From contig NC_052113.1 in NCBI RefSeq assembly GCF_012273895.1, forward strand, positions 4,268,195-4,332,194: a stretch of 64,000 nucleotides of DNA, read 5' to 3'. Below the pieces are notes generated by a model that was not told where the DNA came from, searched no databases, and worked only from the letters and a program-made list of their open reading frames with translations. Source of the stretch: Zerene cesonia. Lineage: Eukaryota; Arthropoda; Insecta; Lepidoptera; Pieridae. Shown piece by piece: positions 33,715 to 46,450 of this stretch (position 1 is the stretch's first letter; each line of letters begins with the position of its first letter). The position numbers and the translations under genes were made by a program.

Positions 33715-33727
33715 ATGAATTTTAGTT

Positions 33728-34869
33728 ATTAGTATACAAGAAGGCGGCATTGTCAAAATTACTAATGATCATTATTATCTAAAATAAAATAAAAAAAAAT
33801 CGTACAACAAGTATTGCGTAAAAAGAATAAAATAAAGAGAATAAAACGAAAATATCAAATAGAAAGCAACTTCAATTCTTCTACACCGTCTGGTTCAGAC
33901 TAATTAGTAACAACTACACTGCTCCAAACTAGGCGTTAAATAAACTAGACTAGTTATTTTACTAATTGTCTCTTACACTTGCACTTTAAATAATTAAGTG
34001 TAATGGCATCACTACGACTAAGATTTGTGCGAAGCTATATTGTACTTGTAGAAAGGAATGGTATTTTTTATTATTAAAAAACAGAAATCAAAAAGTGCTT
34101 TGACGTTCCGTTGCCCGCTTTTTATCCCTTGAGGATAAGGAAATAATTAACGCCAGATTTAAAAAAAAATGAACTAGGAAGGGCGAGGAAGAGGACACGG
34201 TTATACTTAGGTATACTTAAGGTATTTTAATTATGTAATTTCATAATGCGCCAAGAATGTTTATTTATAATGTAAGTTATGTTTCTTTGCGGTTATTCAT
34301 GTTACGCTCCACGTGTTTACGATACGCGAAACGTTTCAAAAGACGGTGTTATACCAGCATTGTTATAATTTTTCAGAACTTGTATCGGAGAAACAAGTGA
34401 AATGGAGCGTGCGTTGATAGCAACCGCGCGAAACGTCGATTTGTCGTATTTGTTGAAGTAAACAACAGTTTGTTTATCTTTCTATGCATTTTATTCGATT
34501 TATATAGACAACTCTCAATAAGCATTTACGATGTTCTTGGTACGTTATCGTGGGTAAAATCTATGTTTATGATTTTTAAAAAGTAAAATATTTGTTGTTA
34601 TCTATCTCAATTAAGCGTATAAGATTTGTTTTTTGATTTCCAAAAGCTTATAAATTTATTTAAAACGATGTGCATTTGATCGTATTGTTTCTTCTGCATC
34701 CCTTGCTCGACCGTCTATAGCTTTTCCATATGAGTCGTGTTTAATTTTTATATAACGTCTTAACAAAGGAAAAAAATATCAACCTAATAATAAATACATG
34801 ACTGGTCACTCAGATCTCTGAATATAAAGTAATCTCAATTATACAAAGGAAACATTTGTGTTTTTACAT
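33728..34869. other. AT-rich stretch, no gene supported
   Basis: A GC-richer spot at 34380-34470 has an ATG with an 18-codon frame (MERALIATARNVDLSYLLK) and nothing recognisable around it. The remainder is featureless. Confidence 0.35.
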
Positions 34870-35001
34870 GTATGTTTGTAATGTTTTCACACAAACATTA
34901 CTAAACCGATTTCAAAAATTCTTTCACCATTAGAAAGCTCTTACACTGAGTAACAGGGACAATATATACGTACCACGGGCGAAACCGTGGCGCATCGCTA
35001 G
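34870..35001 (+). mobile_element. Helitron-like element, family C, with intact 3' hairpin
   Basis: It ends at CTAG 34998-35001 followed by T. Seven bases inward is a perfect 6-bp hairpin, CCACGG-GCGAAA-CCGTGG (34973-34990). The body block TTCTTTCACCATTAGAAAGC is the complement of that in the copy at 3580. The 5' boundary is approximate. Confidence 0.65.
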
Positions 35002-37304
35002 TTTCTGAAAACAATTATTACAACATGCTTTTTACGCTTCCAGGTTCCAGTCATAAATAACATGACAGATTTGCAACACTAAATTTCCTCGATATTTATT
35101 TGAAGGCTATTTTTCATTACAAATCATATCCTGAAAGGTTAGGGCGTGTTTGCAAATGCTCTCGATATAATTTGTATGCCGATAGAAAGTGTTGTTTGGT
35201 CTAAGATACTATATTTTAAATAAAAAAATAAACTGTTGTTAACGAAGTTAACCTGTACGATGTTCGGACTAGTTGGATTATTTTTGAAATCATTATTGGC
35301 TTCCTGAAAACAGTTCGTTTCTTGTGGAACTAGTAAAGTGTATAGAAATGGATAATTGTGAATGTAGAATTACAATAAAAAGTATGAATTTCAAGTACAG
35401 TACTAATAATAATTATTATGTTCAATGTAATTGTTATTATTGCTTTTAGTAGCATTAAATTCAATTTTTGAATATTTAAAAAATAAGGCGTCCTATTATC
35501 TGAATAAGAAAATATATTATTTTTTTTTACAGATGTCATCCCGACAAAATGGTGGCACCAGGCTGCTTCTTTATAGATTGATTATATTATTAACTTATTT
35601 ACGTTAGCTTATTATTAACTATAATAATTATATCATTAACGTTAGCTACATGAGTTATAGCCACAATATAGCCGATTTTGTTTACGCCATACGAAAAGCA
35701 CACCTCACAAGTATTATTTATTGTTAGGAATTCTTCACACGACAGCCGAATCCTGCTTCCTCCGCGTTTCCGTTCCGAGCAATTCGCCCGTCCCCATTGT
35801 GTACAAAAACACAAATAAATCGCGAAAACAACGTCAAAAGCAATCTCTTGTCATTTCGGATCGTAATTACGGTGAACGGAGTGTCGTATTAAAATGCGCT
35901 ATGCTTGTTTTTCTTTCAAATATTAAAGGAATCTCGGTATTTAGCAAAAAAGGACCTTGCATTGCTTTGTCAGTTTGTACATTTACATTTTGCTTGATAG
36001 ACCTGTTATTAAATGCTCTAAATAAATGAATAATGAAACACAAGGACGTATTTGCTATTCATAAAACAAGAACGCTCTAGAACCGTTGAAAACGATTCAA
36101 ACATAAATGGCTGTTTTCAGGAAATAATTAACGAACATCGTAAAGGTCGTATGTTTACTACTAATTGGTGTTATTTTGTGTATTTTGATTGAAATTAATA
36201 GCATCACCGACACTAATTACGCTACATTTATGTTTTATGAACATGGAAATGGGTGATAATTCGAAATATTTGCAAGGGTCGCTGTAATGTTTTATGAGCA
36301 AATGGATTTTACCAATTAACTGAATAATCTAGTGAATTATAAGGATTAAGTACAATAATCGTTAGATGTAATATTGTTTACATATCAAATATAATGTGTA
36401 TGAATTTTAAGGGAGGAAGGCACTGGCTTCTGAGATACTTTTTTGAAGGTTGAGCATTGTTGAGAACAAACATTTTATTCCATTTTTTTATTGGATAAAT
36501 AACTAAACATATTATGTTTGATGTGTTGATTAAACATTCTTGCTATTACATTGATTGTTTAATTATACTTATGCTGTTTATCATCTCTCGTGGTATTTTT
36601 AATTTTTAACTCTTTTTTATTATACTTCATGACATCTAAATCTACTATATTATTTTTAGTACATTTCTAATCATAATAAAAAACAAAAAATATTAATTAA
36701 TCATCAATTTCTTATAGGCAACAAACATAAAAAGTAATTAAAAAAAAACACGTTCTTTGACATTACAGTTTAGTGTGAAAAATATTTTTTATTACATTGC
36801 AAGTTTTACATCAAAACGCAAACGTCAAAGCAAACAAACAGAAACGGAAACATAGCAATGTACAAACGCTTTGCTTTACCTATTCACCAATCACGTATGA
36901 TTCGACTTCAGTAAGGAAACGGAATTGCAAATTAATTTCAAGCTTGGCCATAATAAAACCACAGCCAACGGAAAGTACTCGATCTGAGTCAACAGCCGGA
37001 CCACTACAGAGTCCAGTTTCAAACGCTTATTGCAACGTGGACTCTGAGTAATGATTTTGTCCTTGGAAATGTGAAAGATGATTGCGAGAGTAATGAATGA
37101 CGAAGAGCTGATTGGAAAACATCCACTACTGTATCGCTGTTAGAGAATAGATGGAAAATTGCCTATGGCTATCAAATGAATTCTCATTTAGAAGTTTTTT
37201 TTTCAAGTCTTTTAATAGTGTTTTCTTATGTTAGATTTTACACGAGGATTATACATATGAAAATAAAAGACTATTTAACGAATTTTAAGCGCGATTATAA
37301 TAAA
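35002..37304. other. AT-rich stretch, no gene supported
   Basis: Frames at 35599-35814 (minus), 35721-36029 (plus) and 36797-37051 (plus) are 71-102 codons but show no motif; the last starts with TTG, not ATG. A GC-richer patch at 35730-35810 is unassigned. Confidence 0.35.
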
Positions 37305-37504
37305 CTAGCTACGCTCCGTGGTTCCGCTCGCGTAAGTCCGTATCCCGTAGGAATATCGGGATAAATAGTCGCCTATATATTATTCCAGTTATCCAGCTGT
37401 CTACGTACCAAATTTCATTGCAATCGATTTCGTAGTCTTTACGTGAAAGAGCAACAAACACATACACATACTTACAAACTTTCGCATTTATAATATTAGT
37501 AGGA
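37305..37504 (-). mobile_element. Lep1-like non-autonomous Helitron
   Basis: It has CTAG at the left (A just outside) and AATATTAGTAGGA at the right (T outside), so on the minus strand it is A|TC...CTAG|T. Internal blocks are CCCGTAGGAATATCGGGAT, TTCCAGTTATCCAGCTGTCT and TCATTGCAATCGATTTCGTA. The right end AGTAGGAT is repeated once more just outside. Confidence 0.85.
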
Positions 37505-38430
37505 TAGTAGGATATACATATATAAGGACTATTAAAGATTGAATAAGCTTTTATTGAGGTAGGTACTTGGAGCAGTTTTTACTGGAACTAGGTCTGATGT
37601 TTTATAAAAAATCAATTTAAACCGCTTCAAAATTGCTAAATACAGTATTAGCGATAATTTCAGGCGATAAGTTATGCTGGCAACATTTGAACTAATAAAA
37701 TTTGCTATTGACATAAAAATAACGAAATAATTTTCAGAGGAAATATTCGGTATCTGTAGTGAACCTTAAGAAAACGTATGGAAACATCAATCAATGTTTT
37801 CTCGTTGACAGATTTCCGGAACCATATTTTTTCCTAAAGAAATTTTCTTGAAAGGAACACTGATACAATTCATGTTGTCTCTCTATATTATAGGTAGAAG
37901 TTTAAATCTACCTAAAAAATTGTGTATTACGTTTGGGCATAGTATATTATTAATACTATACTAGGTTTGGGTTTCTTGTTTGCATATCATCATATCCTCT
38001 ATATCTATCTCATGATAAATATAGTAATTCTGTCTATAAGCAATTGAATAACACATAAAGCGTAATAACTATACTCATAGATACATGTAGGTTTCAAGTC
38101 TTTGAAGCAAATTTGTAAAATTTTATAATTTATGTACGTACCTATGTAAGTTAATATTTAGTTATTTAGTTAGTTATTGAATTCACAACTTACACACATA
38201 ATTGTAAGAGGGAATGGATTCTAGTCTAAATTTTATAATATGTATTATTTCGTTAATAAAGGGGAGGTGATTAACTTCGAGAATCATGATTATAGGAACA
38301 TATGTTTGTTGCTAATATATTATAGGATTCTTTCTCTCTGTTCTAATAGTTAAGAAGCCTCAGTAAAAAATAGCTATCAAGTGTTTGGAAGAGAGCTAAA
38401 ATAAAACTTGCAACTTTTACTTTACTTCTT
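37505..38430. other. AT-rich stretch, no gene seen
   Basis: Nothing was recognised on either strand. Confidence 0.4.
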
Positions 38431-38431
38431 C

Positions 38432-38530
38432 AATGAATGAATGAATGAATGAGTTTTTTTTATTGTACACCATAGAGAATACGTTTAAAACATAATAATA
38501 CATTAGAAAATAATGCACAGACGGCGGCAC
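38432..38530. repeat. (AATG)n microsatellite and LINE/SINE 3'-end fragment
   Basis: A short run of AATG units (38432-38452) leads into TTTTTTATTGTACACCATAG and AACATAATAATACATTAGAA. The TTATTGTACACCA block is one I associate with the reversed 3' end of a lepidopteran LINE or SINE. Confidence 0.5.
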
Positions 38531-40071
38531 TGGTAAGTATTTTTTCAATTTTCAAAGGTGATACGTTAATTAGAAATCATCAAGCTTTCAACTTTGATGT
38601 TCCCAACACAATTAGCTACAATTGGTTTAACGTAATATGAGCAATAATTATTTTAATGTAAATAATTAGAAAGTCTAATTGAAACTTAAAACCAATTTAG
38701 AAGCAAAAGCTAAGTAAAAGCCATTAGCACGCCGCTAACGTTGTCTCATTATGGCTAGTACAGAAATTCTCGCTCTGGCTTCGCTTCAAAATTTATTTTC
38801 ATATTTAATACATAGACATGGGAATACTTTTTGGTTATTTCATTATTCGCATGGCCGATTGGTGCTTTATTTGGCTCAAAGCAAGGTTTGAAGTCTTTGT
38901 CCATTTTGCTCTGATCGAACACTCGTTAGTCTAATGGAGTGCAGCATGACTTTGGTTGCGGTCGAAAATAAAATAAAAGATCTGGATCTACAGCAAAGGC
39001 TATTCACCAATGCTTTGAAGGAAACTCATAGATTTTTTTTTTTAATTTTTCAATACCAGCACTTGGATTATAAAGAATAAAAAATTGTTTGATTTACAAA
39101 CATTCCGTTTATCGGACTTTCTTTGCGGTACTTATGTGCGAGCGCTTATAAATTTAAATTTAAAAAAGGAACATTGTTCGATCGATTGTCCAAAAATAAA
39201 CTTCTAATCTATAACACCTTTTTCAGGATCACATTAAAACACAAACCGTTTATAAATTATGCCGCCACACACGCTCGTAACAGTTCAGTAAATTCAGCAA
39301 AAATACCAGCGTACACTTACTACTCATGTTTAATTCTACGCATGGTCCCAAAAATTTTCACAAGGTAGGACCGAAATAGCAATTAACATATATAAATAGT
39401 ACTCGACCGGTGCGGGCCCTTTTAGCGAAATTGCAAAAGACGGTAACGAGATCCGTAGAAGTGGAGCATATCTGGCCAAAGCTGATGGTGTGTGCTTGAA
39501 TAATGCTAATGAAAACAGTTGTTACGTTGCATAAAGTTGACATTTAGAGAACGATGAATACAATGCTAAAAGGTACCTTGGGATGATTGCTAATGGCTCG
39601 CTACTGAAAGTTGGTAATTTCTTTTATATATAGTATTTATATAGTAGAAATTATTATTGTATGTTGTATGTTTTTACGATCCAAATGTGTCTTATATTCA
39701 TAACTAGCCGAACTGGACCAGGATAAAAATAAATAATGAAATATAGAATAACATGCCACTCTGAAATAATGATGCTTTCACTGGTGAGATAATTTTTCAA
39801 ATTGATTCAGTTATTTCGGCTTTTTACCAAACAATCCAACACGTGCAATCTTTTCTCCTTATCATATTAGTTTAAGTATCGCATTAATTATTCAAATTAT
39901 CATAATAATATTATATTTATTAATGATGAGCGAATTGTAATCAGCTTCACTATGTGCGTTTAATTTGGTTAATAAAGGATTCAGTAGTATTAATTTTAAT
40001 TTCTCTACATTAGGTATATAGCATTTCATAATTTGAGAGTATTATGAGATTTTTAGAATTTTATAAACCAA
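38531..40071. other. AT-rich stretch, no gene seen
   Basis: Open frames of 61-81 codons (39123-39368 plus, 39358-39543 minus) have no motif. GC-richer patch 39390-39500 is unassigned. Confidence 0.4.
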
Positions 40072-40250
40072 CAAGCTGACCCGGCAAACGCTATTCTGCC
40101 TGAATATTAATTTTTAGGGGTATAAAAAATAGATGTTGGCCGATTGTCAGACCTTCCCGATATGTACCTACACAAAATTTCGTGAGAATCGTTCTAGCCG
40201 TTTTGGAGGAGTATGGTAACTATCACTGTGACACGAGAATTTTAAGCATA
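40072..40250 (-). mobile_element. Helitron-like element, family B
   Basis: CAAG replaces CTAG at the left, followed by CTGACCCGGCAAACGC. Then come AAAAATAGATGTTGGCCG, CCGTTTTGGAGGAGTATGG and GTGACACGAGAATTTTAAGC. Same family and orientation as 12895-13063. Confidence 0.7.
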
Positions 40251-40936
40251 ATATATATAGACATTAATATATAAGCATCAAAAACACACGTAATGTAAAT
40301 TGGAATATTATATTACTTCAAAATGGTTTAAGTTGAATCATAAAATATAAAAAAAATTTAAGGGTCTCAAAGTCCCCATCGATCCTCGGATAACATGCGT
40401 ATAATATGTATATGCAATTATCGCCACATGTTATCTATGTACACTTTTTGGGCATATTTATTTAATAAAATCACTTACCAGCTATACTTCTAGTACTAAA
40501 ATGTTCCAATAGTACGGGCGTAACAGAAGCTTTTAGGAAAGTATTCGGGGTTGGATTCCAGAGGATTACTGGTATATAGCCGAATCAATCTTGTATCCGA
40601 TTGAGGTTCGCTCCATTGTAAACCTAACAAATCGTTTCACATTTCTGGCCCATCGGCCGTTACCATCTTATTCTATTTTTTCACTTTATTTTGTATCTGT
40701 AGTGGTCTGCTATAATAATTGGGATGTTCGAGATTGTAGTAAGAAGGCTCATTGTTTCCGTAATTGGGTACATGTGAACTAAATGTGAAAAAGTTGTTTT
40801 TTTTATGATAGAAGCGTGTGTAGTCATTTTGTATTTTACTTGATAATTTAGTATACAATATGTTAAAGTTTTTAATAAAAGGAGACCACGATCAATAGTC
40901 ATATTTATGAAGTGTAATTATACTCTGCTGAATAAT
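40251..40936. other. no gene seen; GC-richer patch at 40540-40670
   Basis: Short open frames at 40591-40782 and on the minus strand at 40673-40902 overlap each other and show no motif. Confidence 0.35.
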
Positions 40937-41105
40937 ATCATCATCATCATCATCATCAGCCTATATATGTTCCCACTGCTTGGACATAGGCCTTCTATGA
41001 GGGTGCAGGCCATAATCCACCACGCTGGCCAAGTGCGGGTTGGCAGATGTCACATGTCGTAGAACTTTTTTGAGTTTTGGACGTGCAGGTTTCCTGACGA
41101 TGTTG
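40937..41105 (-). mobile_element. SINE (GAT-tailed family), head missing
   Basis: The ATC-repeat tail is followed by CCTATATATGTTCCCACTGC, GGCCATAATCCACCACGCTG and GCGGGTTGGCAGATGTCACA, nearly identical to the copy at 2671. It breaks off at about 41105, after TTTCCTGACGATGTT, before the tRNA head, i.e. 5'-truncated. Confidence 0.8.
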
Positions 41106-41531
41106 CTGGATAATTTCTTTATTCATATATAGACACTTTGACTTCGATAGTCGAATGCAGAATACGTACGTGAAAATTAAGAGGCTCGCTAGCATCAACT
41201 AATAAGACTAATGGAAAGCAAATAGGCAGAAAAAGCAACAAAGCTCCTAAACAGGTGGTTATGTATCGCATCGATCAACGTTTTTACTGTTCCCCTTCGA
41301 CAGAGACAAATTAAATTTGTTAGCTAAGTGTTTTGGCTTAAACGTGGACAAGTATATTGTATCCTCATTATATATATATTAGTTATTAATCGCCTCGTGT
41401 CAATAACACTCGCCTTAAAAGCGTTTCTTAAATTGCGTTTAACCTAATTTACTTTATAATCTGCAAAGAATAACACGGAAGCGTATGTTTAATATCAAGT
41501 TAATTGGTGTTATATTTTTACTTTAAATGCC

Positions 41532-41880
41532 TTCATCATCATCATTAGTTCAAATTTGTTGTCATTGCAGGTAAACACGCAAACAAAAATACTATTATAC
41601 ATAGTGTTATAATCGACCACACTGGCCCTGTATTTGAATTTGAATTATTTGTTGTAGGGTTTCCTGAAGTCGCAGGTAGAAATAAATCACAATAGATCGA
41701 TGGACTAAAAGTAAATCTAACATATCATTATCCACCAAATTCAATCGAATTTAAGCGAATAGTGATTTAAATTAAAGTATTCTTGTCTTTGTGAGAAGCC
41801 GAATCAAGTATAAAAAGGAAAACCTGTACACAGATATCACATATCGGTTTCATCACGATGTTTTTAAATGTCGAAAATTA
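41532..41880 (-). repeat. strongly decayed SINE (GAT-tailed family), interrupted
   Basis: CATCATCATCATTAG, then ATAATCGACCACACTGGCCC and GGGTTTCCTGAAG, and after an unrelated stretch CACATATCGGTTTCATCACG. These follow the order of SINE body blocks, with much divergence and inserted sequence. Confidence 0.4.
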
Positions 41881-42514
41881 TGATTAAGAAAAATGAACTA
41901 TGCTTTGCATTTTATATATGTTTTATACAAACATTATCACGTTATTAAGTCATTGAAATGTATCTTGAATGTATGCTTAAAAATTTGAGTAAAATTGAAT
42001 AAAACACTTACATTAAATAACCAAGTATGTCTAATTATATAACCTTCCCTATAATATATCTAAGGCACCCCATACTCATCTCTCGTAGCTTGTTCGGTTT
42101 TAACATCAAAATACAAATATTCCGAAATAAAAGCAGACAAAAATGTAGTTGAATAGTCCCATACGATATCTTGCGATGGAAATTCGATTTCGTTTGTTAG
42201 GCTAAGGTCTGATATAGCGATTCAACGAAAGTTCCTCACCAAGCGCTGCATTCAAAAGTTTTATTAAGTTTACTTCGTCAAAGCGCTGTTGGAAACAGGT
42301 GGATTGGGCGCCGTGATATTTTGCCATTCGGAACTAGTTTGAATAACAAGTTTCTTGGTGAATTGCTAGGTTGATCTTCAATTTGTTGTAATATGAACTA
42401 CTTCCATTCTACATGTTTTATCTTTATCTTAAAACAGATTAAAAGGTTTACATCAGTTTTAATGACACATTAAGTTCCTACAATTTATTTATTGTTTGAT
42501 GAAGGTTTAAACCA
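41881..42514. other. AT-rich stretch, no gene seen
   Basis: A patch at 42220-42350 containing GGCGCCGTGATATTTTGCC is GC-richer but unassigned. Confidence 0.4.
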
Positions 42515-42600
42515 CGCTTGGACGTGAGTTGCGCCAGCTCACAGTACCACACCCCCACAGAATATCAGCGTGAAATAGTAATTATTTTCCTTTATTCCCG
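42515..42600 (+). repeat. interspersed repeat (GTGGGAGTCGAGC family), decayed header
   Basis: ACGTGAGTTGCGCCAGCTCA, TACCACACCCCCACAG and CAGCGTGAAATAG match the header of the copy at 6950. The sequence to 42720 is GC-richer but no longer alignable by eye. Confidence 0.6.
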
Positions 42601-42941
42601 CCGTAAAGGCTGCCCCGTAAGATACGTGGTACTAACTACACGGTACACTTTTAAAGGGTAAGGCATCAGGGAAACCACCACCTTAGCTGTAGGTACGCTC
42701 TAGCACAAGATATAGTAACAACATACATTTTGCCGATCATATCATGATATCTGGATCACAATTTCGTACTTTACATGATAGCATGTAGTTATGATGTTTA
42801 AAAAAAATATATATGCAGCCAAATTCTATAATTTATTTTATTTTTAGTGTATATATGATAATAAACTAATCTGCGATCCTCGATATTCGAATACTTCTAT
42901 CTTAAACTTTGCAATACCTGAAAGTAATACTGCACAATATT

Positions 42942-43941
42942 NNNNNNNNNNNNNNNNNNNNNNNNNNNNNNNNNNNNNNNNNNNNNNNNNNNNNNNNNNN
43001 NNNNNNNNNNNNNNNNNNNNNNNNNNNNNNNNNNNNNNNNNNNNNNNNNNNNNNNNNNNNNNNNNNNNNNNNNNNNNNNNNNNNNNNNNNNNNNNNNNNN
43101 NNNNNNNNNNNNNNNNNNNNNNNNNNNNNNNNNNNNNNNNNNNNNNNNNNNNNNNNNNNNNNNNNNNNNNNNNNNNNNNNNNNNNNNNNNNNNNNNNNNN
43201 NNNNNNNNNNNNNNNNNNNNNNNNNNNNNNNNNNNNNNNNNNNNNNNNNNNNNNNNNNNNNNNNNNNNNNNNNNNNNNNNNNNNNNNNNNNNNNNNNNNN
43301 NNNNNNNNNNNNNNNNNNNNNNNNNNNNNNNNNNNNNNNNNNNNNNNNNNNNNNNNNNNNNNNNNNNNNNNNNNNNNNNNNNNNNNNNNNNNNNNNNNNN
43401 NNNNNNNNNNNNNNNNNNNNNNNNNNNNNNNNNNNNNNNNNNNNNNNNNNNNNNNNNNNNNNNNNNNNNNNNNNNNNNNNNNNNNNNNNNNNNNNNNNNN
43501 NNNNNNNNNNNNNNNNNNNNNNNNNNNNNNNNNNNNNNNNNNNNNNNNNNNNNNNNNNNNNNNNNNNNNNNNNNNNNNNNNNNNNNNNNNNNNNNNNNNN
43601 NNNNNNNNNNNNNNNNNNNNNNNNNNNNNNNNNNNNNNNNNNNNNNNNNNNNNNNNNNNNNNNNNNNNNNNNNNNNNNNNNNNNNNNNNNNNNNNNNNNN
43701 NNNNNNNNNNNNNNNNNNNNNNNNNNNNNNNNNNNNNNNNNNNNNNNNNNNNNNNNNNNNNNNNNNNNNNNNNNNNNNNNNNNNNNNNNNNNNNNNNNNN
43801 NNNNNNNNNNNNNNNNNNNNNNNNNNNNNNNNNNNNNNNNNNNNNNNNNNNNNNNNNNNNNNNNNNNNNNNNNNNNNNNNNNNNNNNNNNNNNNNNNNNN
43901 NNNNNNNNNNNNNNNNNNNNNNNNNNNNNNNNNNNNNNNNN
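42942..43941. other. assembly gap, 1000 N
   Basis: Exactly 1000 N. The right edge starts inside a copy of the GTGGGAGTCGAGC repeat, so the gap is probably repeat-caused. Confidence 0.95.
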
Positions 43942-44075
43942 CGGCTCCCCCACTCACCGTACGAAACACAGTGGCATGCCACTATTTCACGCCGGTTTTC
44001 TGTTGGGGTGTGGTACTTCTCCGGTGCGAGCGGGCCCAATTCGTGCCGAAGCGTGCTCGACTCCCACAATAAATG
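43942..44075 (-). repeat. interspersed repeat (GTGGGAGTCGAGC family), header module
   Basis: On the minus strand it starts GTGGGAGTCGAGCACGCTTC and runs to GTGAGTGGGGGAGCCG, where the N run cuts it. It is the least diverged copy of the header in the window. Confidence 0.8.
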
Positions 44076-46235
44076 TGCACTTACATATTAAATTCACACG
44101 TCTGCGTTTGCTTTTAACACATTAAAAATAGTCTGCAAACAGCTATACTATGAATCAATAAAGTACGTACTCCCTAATGAGACACTACACTTTAAAACAT
44201 GAATAATATAAATTTTAAATAAATCCTTTCTTAGTTCACAAAGTCCCAGAGCAACGGGGTCGCTAAAATTGTAAAGAAAACAGCACAATTTCTAGGACTT
44301 GAGATTTCGCCGATAACATTTCAAGCTAAGAGGCCATTATAACTTCGATGGAGCTTCGTCGAAATTAATGAGGTCCGCAATCAGACGCTCTGTTTAGTTT
44401 AATCAAAACTGAAAAGAGCCATTTAACTTTTAAGAGCCTTAGCCTTTCTTAAACGAAGGCCTTTAAACAATTAGTTTTTGTTAATTGGGTGTCAACGGAT
44501 ACTAGCTTATGGGCGAATCAAACTAATACATATTATGAACTATCTAAACATTTTGCCAACACATTTCATATAAATGTATCATTTCTTTTTTTAATCAATA
44601 TTACCTACATTTGTGTTCAGTACGTTAATTAAACTAGATGTAAATTGTAATATTCTTCTTTATTTAAAATGTACTGTAATATCTGAATCTATCTTTAGAA
44701 AAACTGTTCTGTACAATGCAAGTATGCCGTCGAATTTTTTATAAAACCAGCATTGTATTTTCGAAGAAAGTTCTTAGTCTGACCTTTAGACTGACAGTGT
44801 TGCATTTTTAAAGCTACGTTACATTTCTCCTTGGTTGAATGTCACAGTTTAAATTCAAACTTTTGGAAAATTTAAAAAATTTCTCTATTATTGAGGCAGA
44901 CAAAAAGCTTTATTTAATTGGTAACAAACTTCAAAGAGAGCGTTGGGTGAAAATGGTGTATTTTAATAGTTTTTTTGTGTATTAGTTAATATTTTTCACA
45001 ACTATAAAATTTCACAGAAAAATAATTCATTTAGTAATATTTCAGCGTAAACTTAAAAGAGGTCTGAAATATTCATTAATTAAAATTGTTTTTGAAGAAT
45101 AAATTGTAACAAATACAAAATTTGTTCCATTATACATGTATAATTAATTTGAAAGCGTATTCTGTACGTCAATTAGAGCGGCTAAGCGTGTGATGGACAT
45201 ACGCAAACAACAATTATGTAGTCCCTACTTAACACTACCATGAATTGAAGTTTCTGAAAAGTGGGCTTTACATGGCTGCAAATAATATTGTGGAGATACT
45301 ATTCTGTTACCATCATAAGAAATCAGGGTTAGTATTTTCTTCACGCTAAATAATTTACCGGCTCAGGATGGAATTTGTCGCATAGATAGATAATGTTTAG
45401 GATTAGCACATACACTAATGTAGGCCTAAGTTGTAGTCTACGGTTTTGTTTTCCGAAATCCTGCTTCAGAATTAAATTAACTTGGTTACGGCCTTTTGGA
45501 AATAAAAATGTATCATGTCATCAGGGGGTTACCGAGACGTCTTAAAGCAATATTAATTCCAAAAAGACTAGCTACATAGGTCGTCCAGCACCATCACTTT
45601 ATCACAATTAGTACTCGGTAAGCCCTCAGAGTTCGCATTTTGAACTGCACTTTAAGAATGCATGGTTCCTTCTTCCATTCCAACAGTTGTGATTAAAACG
45701 AAAGAAAACCGAGGATTTTCAACTTTACAGAAAGTAGTACACTTATTTTGATTCTTTTCTAAATTTATCATGTTTTGGAATAATATATTTGTGGACATAA
45801 ACTACAAGAAACTAATGTACTTTTCTCGAATTTCATTCATTTTGAACTGGAATGACAGATTATTTCAAGAATATGACAGACATCTTTCAAGGAATATGGT
45901 GTATAATAAATATTATTTATTGGTAAATTTAGCAATGAACACATGGTATGGGTGATATCAGAAAGTGAAAAATGTAGAAATAAATACATCTGTCGATTTG
46001 TCAAAATTACACAATAACAAAAGAAACTTTCACATTAATTTCGCGGTGGAATTTAACTTTACTAATCGCTTCTTAGCGTGTGATAAATTAAACGTTTATT
46101 TGTTTTTGTAAAAGTTTCGACTTGTTTGATTCATGCGATTGTTGTTATGATTATCTTGAACCTGAATTATATCATGATGGAAGGCTTTTGCTTTCTTTTG
46201 CATGGATTTGGTTTTTCTTTTATTCTAGACTGTTC
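44076..46235. other. AT-rich stretch, no gene seen
   Basis: A GC-richer patch at 44230-44400 has no supported frame. Nothing else was recognised. Confidence 0.4.
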
Positions 46236-46450
46236 TGACATTTGACCGCAATCACGCCTGATGTTAAGCGTAAATGTGGTCCAATTGGTTAGCACACCTG
46301 ATCAGAGAGATAAAGCCTATTCATTATGGCCTTAAATAAATTCAAATTGTATTCGTTGGGAAACACAATTGAAGGAAGGAAATGGCAGTATTTCGCAGTC
46401 TTAATAAAAAGGTATTTTGGAAGCGTTTGGTGCTCAAGGGATGGAACACG
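46236..46450. repeat. decayed dispersed repeat (ATCACGCCTGATG family)
   Basis: CATTTGACCGCAATCACGCC, TGATGTTAAGCG and, further on, AATTGTATTCGTTGGGAAAC resemble a common lepidopteran dispersed repeat that contains 'GATCGCAATCACGCCTGATG' and 'TTGTAGTCGTCTGGGAAAC'. Recognised from memory only; divergence is high. Confidence 0.45.

Noticed and set aside
35721..36029. 102-codon frame, the longest outside repeats
   Set aside because: No motif, no start-site context and composition follows the surrounding DNA; overlapping minus-strand frame at 35599-35814 is equally open.
36797..37051. 84-codon hydrophilic frame
   Set aside because: It begins with TTG rather than ATG, is not flanked by splice sites and matches no family I recognise.
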